Source: Scytalidium lignicola | Lineage: Eukaryota > Ascomycota > Leotiomycetes | Assembly: GCA_002812745.2 (NCBI GenBank) | Contig: NCSJ02000441.1 | Span: forward strand, 1-31,192 | Direction: 5' to 3' | Length of the DNA stretch: 31,192 bases | Shown: positions 20,001 to 30,640 of the stretch, piece by piece | How positions within the stretch are numbered: the stretch's first letter is position 1 | Layout of the letters: each line of letters begins with the position of its first letter | Position numbers and translations under genes: made by a program | The notes under the pieces: model-generated | The model's database searches: none | Seen by the model: the letters and a program-made list of their open reading frames with translations, nothing else | Told to the model about the DNA's origin: nothing

Positions 20001-20984
20001 TAATGACCAAGCTAACAAAGTTAAGGTTAACAATGTTGAATTTATCCTTCAAATCAGACTTCTTAAGTTTATCCTCACTTTTCTTCTTCTTCTTCTTGTT
20101 AGACTACTTTATCTTATATTCCTTAAGCTTCTTAAGATACTTTTAAAAGTAATTAGATTCCTTATAACCGTTCTTCTTACAATGATTATACTTAATATCC
20201 TTAAAGCTTTTTGAATTATTCAAGTTATTCAAATTGTTCTTGTTATACATAATAACATTAGAAGAACTAATAATAAAGATAAATTCATTAACAATATCTT
20301 TTATAAGTTGAGTAAGTATAAGTAACTTCTTAAATCTACTAGTCGAACGTTGATATTCAGCCTAAATAGGATATTTATCCTCTAGACTAAAGATGAAGAC
20401 AAATTTATAAAGTAAATCTATTTTGTTACTCTTAACAACTTTTAAATTAATTATTATTAACTTGAACATAATAATATATACACTTATAAAGTTAAAATAA
20501 TTATACTTAACTAAAATCAATTTAAACAAGAACTTTTACTGCAAGTTATAACCTTTTCCCTGATATTAAGCTTTTAAGGTATCTTAAATAAGCTTTGTAA
20601 TCTTATAATCCTTAATCAAAAGCATAACCTTATTGTTGATATTAACATTAAAACATATATAAGTTTTAATGTCATCTTTACACTAAGCCTTCTACTTAGG
20701 AGTATCTCCTTTAAAAGGTAAAACAATATTATTAATATAATCTTCAAGACCTTTAGACTAAAGCAAAACTATAAGACAAGAGTTTTAAAAGTTATAATTC
20801 TCTGAACCTTTAAGTCTTTAGTCCTTTAAAAGAATTACAATTCTAAAATCATCGGTTATGTTGAAGGTAATAGTTAAACATATAGATATAAGTAAACAAA
20901 GACAAAAAAAAAAATAGTACTAATCAACATAATCAACATAAAAGAAGAGTTAACCTAATTACATTATTATTAAAGTATATAACC
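20001..20984 (-). pseudogene. Ty1/copia gag relic with destroyed zinc knuckle
   Basis: On the minus strand from about 20890, the UBN2-type copia gag is readable: LKGSENYNF, a stop, then LEDYINNIVLPFKGDTPK, KDDIKTYICFNV, DTLKA, YQGKGYNL and FSLEDKYPI, a stop, AEYQRSTSRFKKL. The CCHC knuckle at 20146-20190 reads YNHCKKNGYKESNY. Three of four zinc ligands (Cys, His, Cys) have become Tyr, each a single transition. Gag would package the element RNA. Leader sequence lies between 20890 and the LTR end at 20985, with a primer-binding-like 'ggttatatac' directly after the LTR's CAACA. The frame is broken by stops at Trp and Gln sites. Confidence 0.82.
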
Positions 20985-21046
20985 TGTTGAATTAAGTATA
21001 ATAAGAGGTTGTATAATCAAGGTTACTCAAATATATTATAATATTA
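20985..21046 (-). repeat. Truncated copia 5' LTR (3' end only)
   Basis: Starting TGTTGAATTAAG on the plus strand, this 62-bp piece aligns without gaps to the solo LTR at 16960-17124 (reverse complement of its end). Over 55 bp there are 8 differences, all C/T or G/A. It is cut at 21046, where the chromovirus LTR starts with TGTTACA. It marks the 5' end of the minus-strand copia relic. Confidence 0.85.
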
Positions 21047-21387
21047 TGTTACAAAACTACACTATCTAGGTTATTAGATAGTAAGAGTAATGTAAATGTT
21101 CAAGGACAGTAGACACAAGAAATACTTCAGCAGACAATTACATTAAAGGTAAGATTTAGTAATGTATTTAAGTTGAACATAAAAAGTCTACTCTTATATT
21201 CTTATAACATACTTATATAGATAATGAAATACAATTGAATCCTTTAGGGTCTTTAAAGTTCTTAGAGTCCTCTAAGAGTCTTAAGACTTCATCATGTAAT
21301 CCTTAATTGTTAAGTTCTTTATATACATCTTCTATATATTAAGCCTTAAGCTTACACTAATCAACTTATTAAGTACTATCCATAACA
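21047..21387 (-). repeat. 3' LTR of chromovirus copy D
   Basis: On the minus strand it runs TGTTATGG to TGTAACA, 341 bp, with the shared block order of this LTR family. Just inside (21388-21402) is 'ttatcctctttttac', the reverse complement of the purine tract expected before a 3' LTR. Outer flank is TATTA. Confidence 0.85.
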
Positions 21388-22380
21388 TTATCCTCTTTTT
21401 ACACTAGTATCATCTTAACACTTAACTTATCATTATGAATTATCTTATTTCCTTGTTAATCCTTTCCTTTCTTCTACTATACCCTCAAAGTGTCCTTGCC
21501 CCTTCTTTCCTTCTAATCTTAAAAGAAAAGAAAAAGAGAAAGTTAGTCTTACTTTAACTATTAAGGATATTAATGATAGTATAAATCTTTGTTCTTATTA
21601 TTCTAAGGAAAATCAAAAGTATATTATAAACCTTTTAAAGTCCTCATAATATTCTAAGTGTATATATACAAAATACTCTTATAATATGTCNTTTTAATTT
21701 TTAAGATAAGAATATTCCTTGTTCTTAAGATTAAGAGTCTTTGGAAAAATCTATAAATAGACTATAAGCAGAAGAAGAAGAAGCTATAGCCAAAATCCTT
21801 TACTTATGAAAACAACAAACTCTTCTTTAGAAGTAAAAGAACAAAATAACTTATTATAATTTAAAGTACTTAGACAAACTTAATATTACAAAAGAGAAAG
21901 AAAAACAAAAGAAATTATTTAAAGAGTTATATTTTGTCTTTATAAACAAGGTTTCCTCTTCTATTGTTGACTTCTTCTTTTCTAACCTTATAATTCCATT
22001 ACCTAAAAATCTGTTCTAAGATAAGCTTAATAATATTCCTTTAATAATCCTTTATAACTTATAAGATTAAAAGTAAGTTCTTATTTATTTTTATTCTCTA
22101 GATATCTTATCCATTTAACTAAGTATTATAGTTTTTCATAATGCATTTTATAATTAATAATTTTCTTAACTTTATATTCTTTTTCTAAATTAACTTCTTT
22201 TAGTATTAATGTTTAAATGTTCTTAAATGTTAATTCAAAAAGTAAAACATAAAAAACAAGATGTATCTTAATTGTTGTTAATAATTTTAATTTATAAGTT
22301 AAAAATCTNATAAACTTCTTTAATTTTATATAGTCTTAACTTTACTTAGTCTAGTTTATTACTTAATCTTGTTATTTTAA
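21388..22380 (-). pseudogene. Integrase C-terminus with chromodomain, and 3' tail (copy D)
   Basis: Reading down from about 22310: YKLKLLTTIKIHLVFYVLLF, the integrase C-terminal phrase otherwise like LRIHPVFHVSLLEP. From about 22183 to 22020 comes a chromodomain: EYKVKKIINYKMHYEKL, a stop, YLVKWIRYLENKNK, a stop, EL, and LLKEYY. This corresponds to the EYEVEKI...LVKWKGYP...TWE...LLKEFH pattern. In chromoviruses this domain reads heterochromatin marks (H3K9 methylation) and directs integration there. One aromatic-cage position is lost (Trp to stop). After it, to the purine tract, the sequence is non-coding or unreadable tail. RT, RNase H and the integrase core are absent from this copy. Confidence 0.8.
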
Positions 22381-22382
22381 NN

Positions 22383-25213
22383 TTTTTTCTAAGAAAGGTA
22401 ATCATACCTGTTCTCCAATCAATTATTAGATTATACTTCTTTATCCATTCAATTCCTAATATCACTTAATATGTTCTTAACCTTATAACATCAAAAGATA
22501 TCTTCTCTTGATAACTTCTACCATACCTTATATCTAAGTTCCAAGTTTAAACATCAACACACTTCTAAACCTTAGTACTGTTTACTAACAATATCAAGTA
22601 ACTATTATCCTTAACTCTTATACTAAGTCTAAGTCACTTCACAACTTGTTCATTAATAAAGTTCCTTTTAACTCCTAAATTGATCAAAGCCCTCATTAAC
22701 TTTTTACACAGCATTATGTTGATATATAATGAACTTTCACTATTCATAAAATAAAGATTAACATTTCTAACACTATCAACCAACATATCATCACTAATCT
22801 CTAAATCTTCAGCATTTTCCTCTAATTCTTCAAAGAGTACTATTCATCTTCCAATAAGATTTCTCAACCTTAATCCATCTAAGCTTCCATCATTCATGAA
22901 TACTCATGCATCCTATACCCATTTTACCATTTCATTCCTAAGGCATTCCCTTATCTTAGTAATAAAAACATTACTTACCACAAAAATCCTTCCTTCACAA
23001 TTCAAAAAGTATACTACTACTTCTTAGTTAAACTGTTGATCAATTCTCTATAGTAATTCATCTTCTCCTAATAATACAATGAGTACTTCCAAAGGTAATG
23101 AATCTTCCTCTAGTTCATTAACTGTAAGTAGTACTTCTATATCCCAGTTAGCTAGTTCAACAACAATCTCTACTAGTTCCCTCTGTTCTTATTATGCATA
23201 ATACTGCTTAACTTCAGGTAATTATTCTATTGATTTTCCTAAACCCCAAATCTCTTCATACTGTATTTCTGCTTTTAACTAGTCTTGTTAGAAAGTTATC
23301 ATCAGAAGTCCTTCATATTGAATATTATATCATCCTCACACAACATAGCTTAATCCTTCTTCTATCACCATCTAAGTGTTCTTAAGCATTTAGTCAAAGT
23401 CATCCTAGATCCAAGTTCTTTCCACTAGTAAGAGGAATTCACATAATCTCTTCTTAATGATAATACTCTAAAGATTAGTCTTATAGACAAGAACAAGATC
23501 TTCTATATCAAGCTCATATACTTCCACAGTTACTTCTTCTTACTACATAGTTCTAAAAAGCTAACTTCTGTTTAAGATCTCCTATCCTCTTAATCCTTGC
23601 ATACTAATCATAAGATAATACTTCAAGACTAATAATTCTCCAAAGACAAAACATTATTCCATTAGTATAACTTCAAAGTCCAACAGCACAATCATCCAAA
23701 TTCTGCTAATTCCTAGAATCGATCTCCATCTTCCTTAACCTTCAGTTTAATTATTACCTTAAGAGTAACTTACATGTCAAATCCTCTCTATAAACACAGA
23801 ATTTATCTTGAGGATTCTTACTATTGCTATCTTATCTACATCAGTCTTAATAACATGATATAGTATAATTATTAAGTCTTGGTAGTCTTCTTCTTCTGAA
23901 GAATTTTCCTCCTCATTTAAGCTTTCTTCTTCTGATGATCTTGACAAGATATTTATAATCCTTAGGATTTGCATAACTTCAACCTTAACTAACACACTTA
24001 CCTTGTTATCCCTTTTATAAGTATTGACTATATATCCAAACATTCTACACTTAAAGCATAACTTGTTTTTTCTTCTCTTGTCAAGTTCTTCAAGGGAAAT
24101 CTTAAAGGAATTCCCCTTTTTGTTCTTTCCTTCAAAGTGTTTTTTTNCTTTTCCTTTAAAAGCCTTTCCNTTTTTTTATAGTATTTAACTTTATAAGGTC
24201 TTTATAATCCTTTTTCTTGTTAAACTTTCTTTTGTTAAAGTAAGATTTACTCTTCTTGTCTAATATCATTTTATATTATTCATTCCTGATCTTGATAAAC
24301 AAATTAACAAGAGCATTAAATGTGATGACTACAAGTCATTGATATAATTCTTCTTTAATGAAATCTTTAAGCTTAGTCTTATACTAGTATATATATGTTT
24401 CCTTTCCTTAATTAACTAATATTGTATACTAACAATAAAGTATTGTATATTTGTTAAGGCTCTTAGTTTATCTAAGGTAAGTTAATTATCTTTTAGTATT
24501 CNTTTTTTTCATTAACATCCTTATATAAGTGTTTGAGTTCTTTTGTGTAGTTTTCTCAACTTCCAAGGATGTTTCTTATTCCTTAGTTTGTAGTTTCTTT
24601 GTTTGTTGTGAACTACTTATCCTTAAAGGGTTAAAACCAAGTCTTAGCTACTCCTCTTAAGTATGTTGATGCTCATAAAACCTTATGTATGTCTTCAGGC
24701 AATAAGTGATCATTTAACACTAAATAAGTTCTTGTTTGTACAAGGTATACCTTAAACTTCTTTTTGTCCTCATAGAACAAGTCTAGTCTAGCAATCTTGA
24801 TTTCTCTAAGTGTTGTTATTAGAACTTGTTTAATATTGTCTTCTGGTTCAGAGTCTAGATTAAGGTCTGGACTTGAAGCTCTTGGTATTAGCTTTAGGTT
24901 AAGTTTAAGTAATAGAGATGTTAGTTTCTTTCTTATAGCTCTTGATGATTTTCCAACAATTAATCCTTTTGTTGACTTAGTAAGTTGCTTTAGTAGTATA
25001 ATAACTTCTTCTAATACTTCTTCTTAGATGNTTAGTTTCTTTAATAGTTTGGTCTTCATCTTGGTCCTCTTTAGAATTATCTTCTGAACTTTCCTTAGAT
25101 ACTTCTTCAGATCCTTCTTCAGATTCTTCCTTAAAGCCTTCTTCAGAATCTTCTTCAAGTTGTTATTTGTTGTTGTTATCTACTAGTATGTTTATTTCCA
25201 AATCCTGATTCAT
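22383..25213 (-). pseudogene. Chromovirus gag-protease relic (copy D)
   Basis: The gag ATG at 25213 is intact (MNQDLEINI). An acidic Glu/Ser-rich stretch follows (about 25030-25160), then the gag core, a Lys-rich linker with N bases, and the open segment 24043-23777 carrying MFGYIVNTYKRDN (zinc-knuckle region) and SRSSEEESLNEEENSSEEE. The protease lies at about 22700-22440; its active site (22670-22681) reads N-L-G-V for D-S-G-A, followed by GIEWIKKYN-like and IIDWR-like sequence. Similarity to copy C ends at 22383, beside two N bases, at C position about 29130. This is one of the less mutated copies, with fewer stops than A or B, but still dead. Confidence 0.78.
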
Positions 25214-25234
25214 TAAGATAGGTAATGTTCAAAA

Positions 25235-25592
25235 TGTTATAAAACTACATTATCCAGGTTACTGGATAGCCTAGGATAAGGTAGATGTTTAAGGATAACG
25301 GAAATGTATGACATACAAGCAAGTTATTAGGTCGAGGGTAAGGTATAGTAATGTATTTAGGTTGAATATAAGGAGTCTACTCTTATGTTCTTACAATATG
25401 CTTATATAGATAATGAAATCCAACTGGACCTCTTGGACCTCTCAGGTCCCTCAAGTCCATAGACCCCTTGGACCCCTTAAGTCTCCAGGGTCTTACTCAT
25501 GTCATGTGATTGTTAAGTTCTCTATATACACTCTGTTGTGTATCGAGCCTCAGGCTTACACTAATCACTGTGTTATAGTAAAACCTATAACA
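25235..25592 (-). repeat. 5' LTR of chromovirus copy D
   Basis: On the minus strand it runs TGTTATAGG to TATAACA, 358 bp. It has the family's TATA box ('tatataag', about 25400) and a U3 block of 'ggtcc/ggacttgag' repeats. The leader 'ttttgaaca' follows inside. The outer flank AATAA does not match the flank of the 3' LTR (TATTA). Confidence 0.88.
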
Positions 25593-25931
25593 AATAATAA
25601 TATTCTAAGCTTATTAAAAGTCTGTTTTGTTAATATTATATTAATAGCTTATTCTTTTAATTTAAGAAGGTTATTATTTATACTGTACAAATGTTATGTA
25701 TATGCTTATCTTAGAATAATTACTAATAAATTCAACTTTCTTTTAATATAGTTATTATCTTGGAAATGATTACTTTTATTTAATGAAGTATGCTTTTAAG
25801 TATATGTTTATCATTTAAGATAAATTCAAAATTGATCTTAGGTTAAACTAATTAATATCCATAGTATTCTTTTACTCTTAACTTAAGATTTAAGCTTTGA
25901 GTATATAGTGTATATACTCTTTATACGTTAG
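25593..25931. other. Spacer between two divergently oriented LTR elements
   Basis: These 339 bp separate the outer edges of two 5' LTRs that face away from each other. No gene, repeat or copia LTR remainder can be recognised; it is AT-rich throughout. Confidence 0.6.
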
Positions 25932-26288
25932 TGTTATAGGTTTGACTGAACAAGCTAATTAGTGTAGGCTTGAGGCTCGGTACACGGCAAGTATGCATAG
26001 AGAACCTAATAATTAAGAGGTTATGTGACTAGGATTACTAGATCAAAGTGATCTAATGATCTAGGGACTTGGATCGAGGGATCAAGGCGATCTAGTGATC
26101 TAATTGTGTTTTATTTCCTATATAAGCATATTGTAGGAATATAAGAGTAGACTTCTTATGTTCAACCTAAATACATTATTATATTTTACCTTAGACTTAA
26201 TTACTTGTGTATTATACATTTTCGTTGTCCTTGAACATCTACCTTACCCTTGGCTGTTCAATAACCTGGATAGCATAGTTTTGTAACA
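25932..26288 (+). repeat. 5' LTR of chromovirus copy C
   Basis: It runs from TGTTATAGG to TGTAACA, 357 bp, and is the best-preserved LTR of the family. U3 holds a block of overlapping GATC/GATCTA words (26040-26100), then a TATA box at 26119-26126, 'tgttcaac' at 26159-26166, and the U5 phrase 'tccttgaacatctacc'. The far LTR is beyond the window. Confidence 0.9.
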
Positions 26289-26298
26289 TTTTGAACAC
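26289..26298 (+). promoter_or_regulatory. Probable primer-binding site of copy C
   Basis: TTTTGAACAC follows the LTR end directly, where the minus-strand primer site lies. TTGAACA is the exact reverse complement of TGTTCAA at 26159-26165, inside the LTR about 35-40 bp after the TATA box. The same pair occurs in copy B (10451 and 10584). This fits the self-priming known from Tf1, where the 5' end of the transcript folds back, but the complement is only 7 bp. Confidence 0.5.
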
Positions 26299-26309
26299 TA
26301 ATTATCTTG

Positions 26310-28440
26310 ATGAATCAGGATTTGGAAACAAATATACTGATAAATAACAACAACAAATAACAACTTGAAGAAGATTTTGAAGAAAGCTCTGAAGAAGAAT
26401 CTGAAGAAGGATTTGAGGAAGTATTTAAGGAGAGTTCAGAAAATAGCTTTGAAGAAGATTAAGGTAAATATTAGACTATCAAGGAAATTAACATTTAGGA
26501 AGGAGTATTAGAGGAAGTTGTTATGTTATCAAAATAACCTACTAAGTTAATAGAAGGATTAACTGTTGGAGAATTGTTAAGAGTTACAAGAAAGAAGCCA
26601 GTACTTCCATCATCTAAACCAAACTTAAAGCCAGTACCAAGAGCTCTAAGCTTAGACCTTGATCTAGACTTTGAACTAGAGGATAACGTTGAATAAGTTC
26701 TGATAATAATACTTAGAGAAGTTAAGATCGTTAGGCTAGACTTGTTTTATGAGGATAAAAAGAAGTTTAAAGCATATCTTGTACAGATGAGAACTTATTT
26801 GATGTTGAATGATCACTTGTTACTTGGAAACATATATAAGGTCTTGTGGGCATTGACATACTTGAAAGGAGTAGCTAAGACTTAGTTTTAACCCTTTAAG
26901 GATGAGTAGTTCATAACAAATGGAGGGATGACAAATTAAGGAGTAAGAAACATTCTAAGGAGTTGGGAAAACTACACAGGAGAGCTTAAACGCTTGTATG
27001 AGGATGTTGACGAAAAAAGGAATACTGAAAGATAATTAGCTCACCTCAAGCAAACCAAGAGTCTTAATGAATATATAATGCTTTATCACTAGTATACAGT
27101 ATTAGTCAACTAGGGAGAAGAGGTATATATACACTAGTATAGGACTAGATTGAAGGATTCCATCAAAGAAGAACTGTACTAACAATTTGTAACCATTACA
27201 TTCAATGCTCTTGTTGACTTGTCTATCAAGATTAAGAATGAACAGTATAAAATGATCTTGGACAAAAAGGGTAGATCTTACTTCAACTGTAAGAAGACTA
27301 ACAGTAAGAAGGATTAAGGAGACCTTATAGAGTTAGATACTATGAAGAAAGGAAAAACCTTTAAAGGAAAAGGNAAAAAAGCACTTTGAAAGNAAAAAAC
27401 AAGAAAGGAAATTCCTTTGGAATTTTCCTTGAAGAGCTTAACAAAAGAAGNAAAAAACAAGTTATGTTTTAAATACAGACTTCTTAGACATATAACAAAC
27501 ACTTATAAGAAAGATAATAAGTTGAGTTTGTTAGTTAAAGTTAAAGTTATAAGAATTCTGAAAATCATAAATATCTTATCAAAATCCTCAGAAGAAGAAA
27601 GCTTGAACAAAGAAAGAAACTCCTTAGAAGAAGAGGAAGAATAACAAGGCTTAGTAATTATACTAGAAATTACTGTTGAAATTAATATAGACAAAATGAT
27701 AATAGTAAGAATCCTAGAAACAAGTTTTGTACTAATGAAAAGGACTTAGTGTATAAGACATCCTTAGAATTAAAGGGAAGTTATTAGCTTAAATAGATGG
27801 AGGTTTATACTAAGAGTTAGTAGAATCTAGATGATTATACTAACAGAGTTTGAGGTTATACTAACAAAGTAATATTTTATTTCTAGAGAATTGTTAGTCT
27901 TGAAATATTATCTTATAATTAGTATAAGAGAACTAAGAGGATAGAAAATCCTAGACAAGAGCTAACTTTATTAAACTGTATAATAAGAAGAAGTAATTGT
28001 TGAAGAATAAGAACTTGATCTTGAGGATTTTGCTTTAGTCTATGAGACTAATCTACAAAGTATCATTATTAAGAAAGGATTATATAAATTCCTCTTATTA
28101 GTNAAAAAGAACTTGGATTCAGGATAACTTTAACTAAATGCTTGAGAATACTTAAATAATGATAGAAGAGAGATTAAGCTATATTATATAAGGATAATAT
28201 AACATTTAACATGAAGGACTTTTAATAATAACTTTCTAACAAGACTGTTTAAAGGTAAAAACATAGTATGGAGAAATCTAAAGTCTAGAGAAATCAGTAA
28301 AGTAATTACCTAAAGCTGAACAATATCATGTTCAACAGGAGTAAAAGAAACTAGTAGAGATTGTTATTGAATAAGTTAACTAAGATGTAAAAATGTTATT
28401 TATAATTAATGAACTAGAGGAAGATTTACTACCTTTAAAG
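26310..28440 (+). pseudogene. Chromovirus gag and spacer (copy C)
   Basis: ATG at 26310 begins MNQDLETNI, identical in plan to copy D. Next come an acidic EEDFEESSEEESEEGFEE stretch (about 26365-26460) and the gag core with VRLDLFYEDKKKFKAYLVQM and TYLMLNDHLL (about 26730-26830), typical of Tf1/sushi gag. Lys-rich linkers with N bases follow (27374, 27393, 27451). The open piece 27417-27644 contains LCFKYRLLRHITNTYKKDN (degenerate zinc knuckle; a Cys is now Tyr) and SKSSEEESLNKE. The region 27650-28440 leads toward protease with no motif I can name. TAA at codon 17 stands for Gln and is shared with copy D. Confidence 0.8.
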
Positions 28441-29200
28441 TTATTTATTATATTATCAGAAGAGGATAAGGTAAAGGATTGACTAATAGTTCAACTAAGA
28501 AGTAATAGCATACCCTTTGAATTCTACAAAAAGAATTCTTATAATAAGTAACATTTCTATTACTAAAATAAAAGAATGTCTTGAAAATGAAATGGTAGAA
28601 TAAGTACAAGATGCATATGTATTCATGAATAATAGAAGCCTAAACAGACTAAGACTAAGAAATCTTATTGAAAGATAAATAGTACTCTTCGAGAAATTAA
28701 GGGAAAACATTAAAGATTTGGAAATTGATGATAATATGTCAGTTAATAATACTAGAAATGTTAATCTCTACTCTATGAATAATAAAAGCTTATTATATAT
28801 TGATATAATATTATGCAAAAAGCTAATAAAAGCCTTGATTGATTTAAGAGTTNAAAAAGAACTTTATCAGTAAACAAGTTATGAAATGACTTAAACTTAA
28901 TATAAGAGTCAAAGACAATAACTACTTGATATTGTTAGTAAACAATACTAAGGTTTAAAAGTGTATTAACGTTCAAACTTGAAACTTAGATATAAAGTAT
29001 AATAAAAGTTACTAAGAAAAGATATCTTTTAATATTATAAGGTTAAGAATATATCAGGTTATATTAAGAATTGAATAAATAAAGAAGTATAATTTAATAA
29101 TTGATTAAAGAATAAGTATAATTACTTTCTTAGAAGAAATTATGTCTTTAAAAGTTGTTTATATTGATAAGACTATGAAATATATTCTTGAAGAATATTA
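28441..29200 (+). pseudogene. Retropepsin region (copy C)
   Basis: Same layout as in copy B. The active-site triad region at 28841-28852 reads D-L-R-V; Ser, Gly and Ala of D-S-G-A are all replaced by single transitions, exactly as in B. QVMK..LKLNIRV and a degraded ILRIE..KKYN / LIID phrase (about 29060-29110) follow. The N at 28853 shifts the frame directly after the site. Cleavage of the polyprotein would be impossible. Confidence 0.78.
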
Positions 29201-30130
29201 TAAATAGTTAGAGTTATTCATAAAAAGACTTAATAATTCAGCCTTACTTGAGTATAAACCATAGGATTATAAGATAAAACTCAAAGAGGGGTTTAAACTA
29301 ACTTATAGACTAATTTATCGAACAACTCTTGTTAAGGATAAGATGACAAAGAAATAATTGCTTAAGAAAATGGTGTTTAAAGGTCTGTACAAAGAAGGTT
29401 ATGATAAAGTTAGAGTATTATTACATTATGTAAAGAAAGGAGATAATTCATTAAGATAACCTTATGATGACTACAAACACTTGAATAATAAGACTGAGAA
29501 GGATTGATACCTCTTACCATTGATAGATTTAATGATAGATAAACTGAAAGGAATTGTCATATTCATTAAGCTAGACTTATGGTCAATGTTTAATCTGGTC
29601 AGGATTAAAAGAGATAATAAGTAAAAGGTTGCCATTTGAACAAAATATAGATTATTTAAGCTATTAATTATAACGTTTGATATGATTAATACTCTAACAA
29701 TATAACAAAGAATAATAAACTGAATATTGGAAAAATATTTGGAGAAATTTATAATAATATATCTTGATAATATAATCATTTACTCAAAGAGTATAGAAAA
29801 ATATAAGAAGTATATTAAGCTTGTTCTAAAAGTATTATAAGAAGTAGGATTGTATTGTAAATTAGTAAAATGTAAATTTCATAAGAAACAAGTTCAGTTC
29901 TTAAGATATTATATTTCTGGAGAAAGGATAGAAACTTTTAATGATAAGATTCAGTTAATCAAGGAATAAGAAGTACTTAAGACAGTTAAGCAATTATAAA
30001 GTTTCTTAAGGTTAGTTAACTATTATTAAAGATTTGTGAAAGACTATTCTAAAATCTTTATGTTGTTAACTGAACTTACAAAGAAAGATTAAGCTTATTA
30101 ATGAAATAACTTTGTAAAGGAGGCTTTTTA
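29201..30130 (+). pseudogene. Reverse transcriptase (copy C)
   Basis: The Ty3/gypsy RT domain is readable in one plus frame with stops: YRLIYRTT near 29310, YDDYKHLNN near 29465, YLLPLIDLMIDKLKG and FIKLDLWSMFNLVRI (catalytic Asp near 29574), FDMINTLTI (degraded FGL.NAP motif), FIIIYLDNIIIYS at 29746-29783, and KCKFHKKQVQFLRYYIS. The catalytic YxDD box is YLDN: the second Asp has become Asn by G-to-A. RT would copy element RNA to DNA; this copy cannot. A 102-codon frame on the opposite strand (29471-29779) is a shadow. Confidence 0.88.
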
Positions 30131-30640
30131 AAGTATTAAGAATGCTTTTGTGAAAAGAAGTTTCTTAGGAATCTTCAACTTAGAAAAAGGAATAAGAATT
30201 GAAACTAATGCCTTTGATATAGCATTAAGAATTGTACTATTGTAATTATAGTAGATTAGTAAACAATATTATTGAGTATTATTAGCATTTTGGTCAAGAA
30301 AGTTAAACGTTGTTAAAAGAAATTATCAAATATCAAACAAGAAGATGTTAACTATTATAAAAGCTTTAAAGTATTAAAGAGTGTATATAGTTGGATTTAG
30401 CAAAATAGTTAATATACTTTTGGATTATCATAACCTTTAATACTTCATGACTATTAAGTAGTTGAATATTAAGCAAGTATAATAAGCAAAGAAATTATCT
30501 GAGTATGATTTTAAGATTACTCATGTCAAAGGAGAGGATAATAGAAGAGTAGATACTTTAAGCTGGAAACCTGAGTACTTAACTAAGGAAAAAGAAGAAA
30601 GTAAACTTATATTGAAGGAAGATGAAAATGGATTCTTAGT
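30131..30640 (+). pseudogene. RNase H (copy C)
   Basis: The domain follows RT directly. IRIETNAFDIALRIVL (about 30190-30240) corresponds to the ...TDASD.A.G.VL start of the gypsy RNase H, with the first catalytic Asp changed to Asn. AFWSRKLN.V.RNY at about 30285-30330 and LTIIKALKY (about 30350) match the middle. FKITHVKGEDNRRVDTLS (about 30510-30563) matches the end, V.GK.N..AD.LS. It would degrade the RNA strand during cDNA synthesis. Several Gln/Trp-type stops are present. Confidence 0.83.

Noticed and set aside
24797..25027. 76-codon open frame on the plus strand
   Set aside because: It is antisense to the gag N-terminal region of the minus-strand chromovirus copy D.
25413..25751. 112-codon open frame with Pro/Ser-rich start
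   Set aside because: Its first half is U3 sequence of an LTR read on the wrong strand; the repeated Pro/Gln/Val phrases come from the U3 short-repeat block.
29471..29779. 102-codon open frame on the minus strand
   Set aside because: It lies antisense to readable reverse transcriptase motifs on the plus strand; the protein has no recognisable features and is a shadow.
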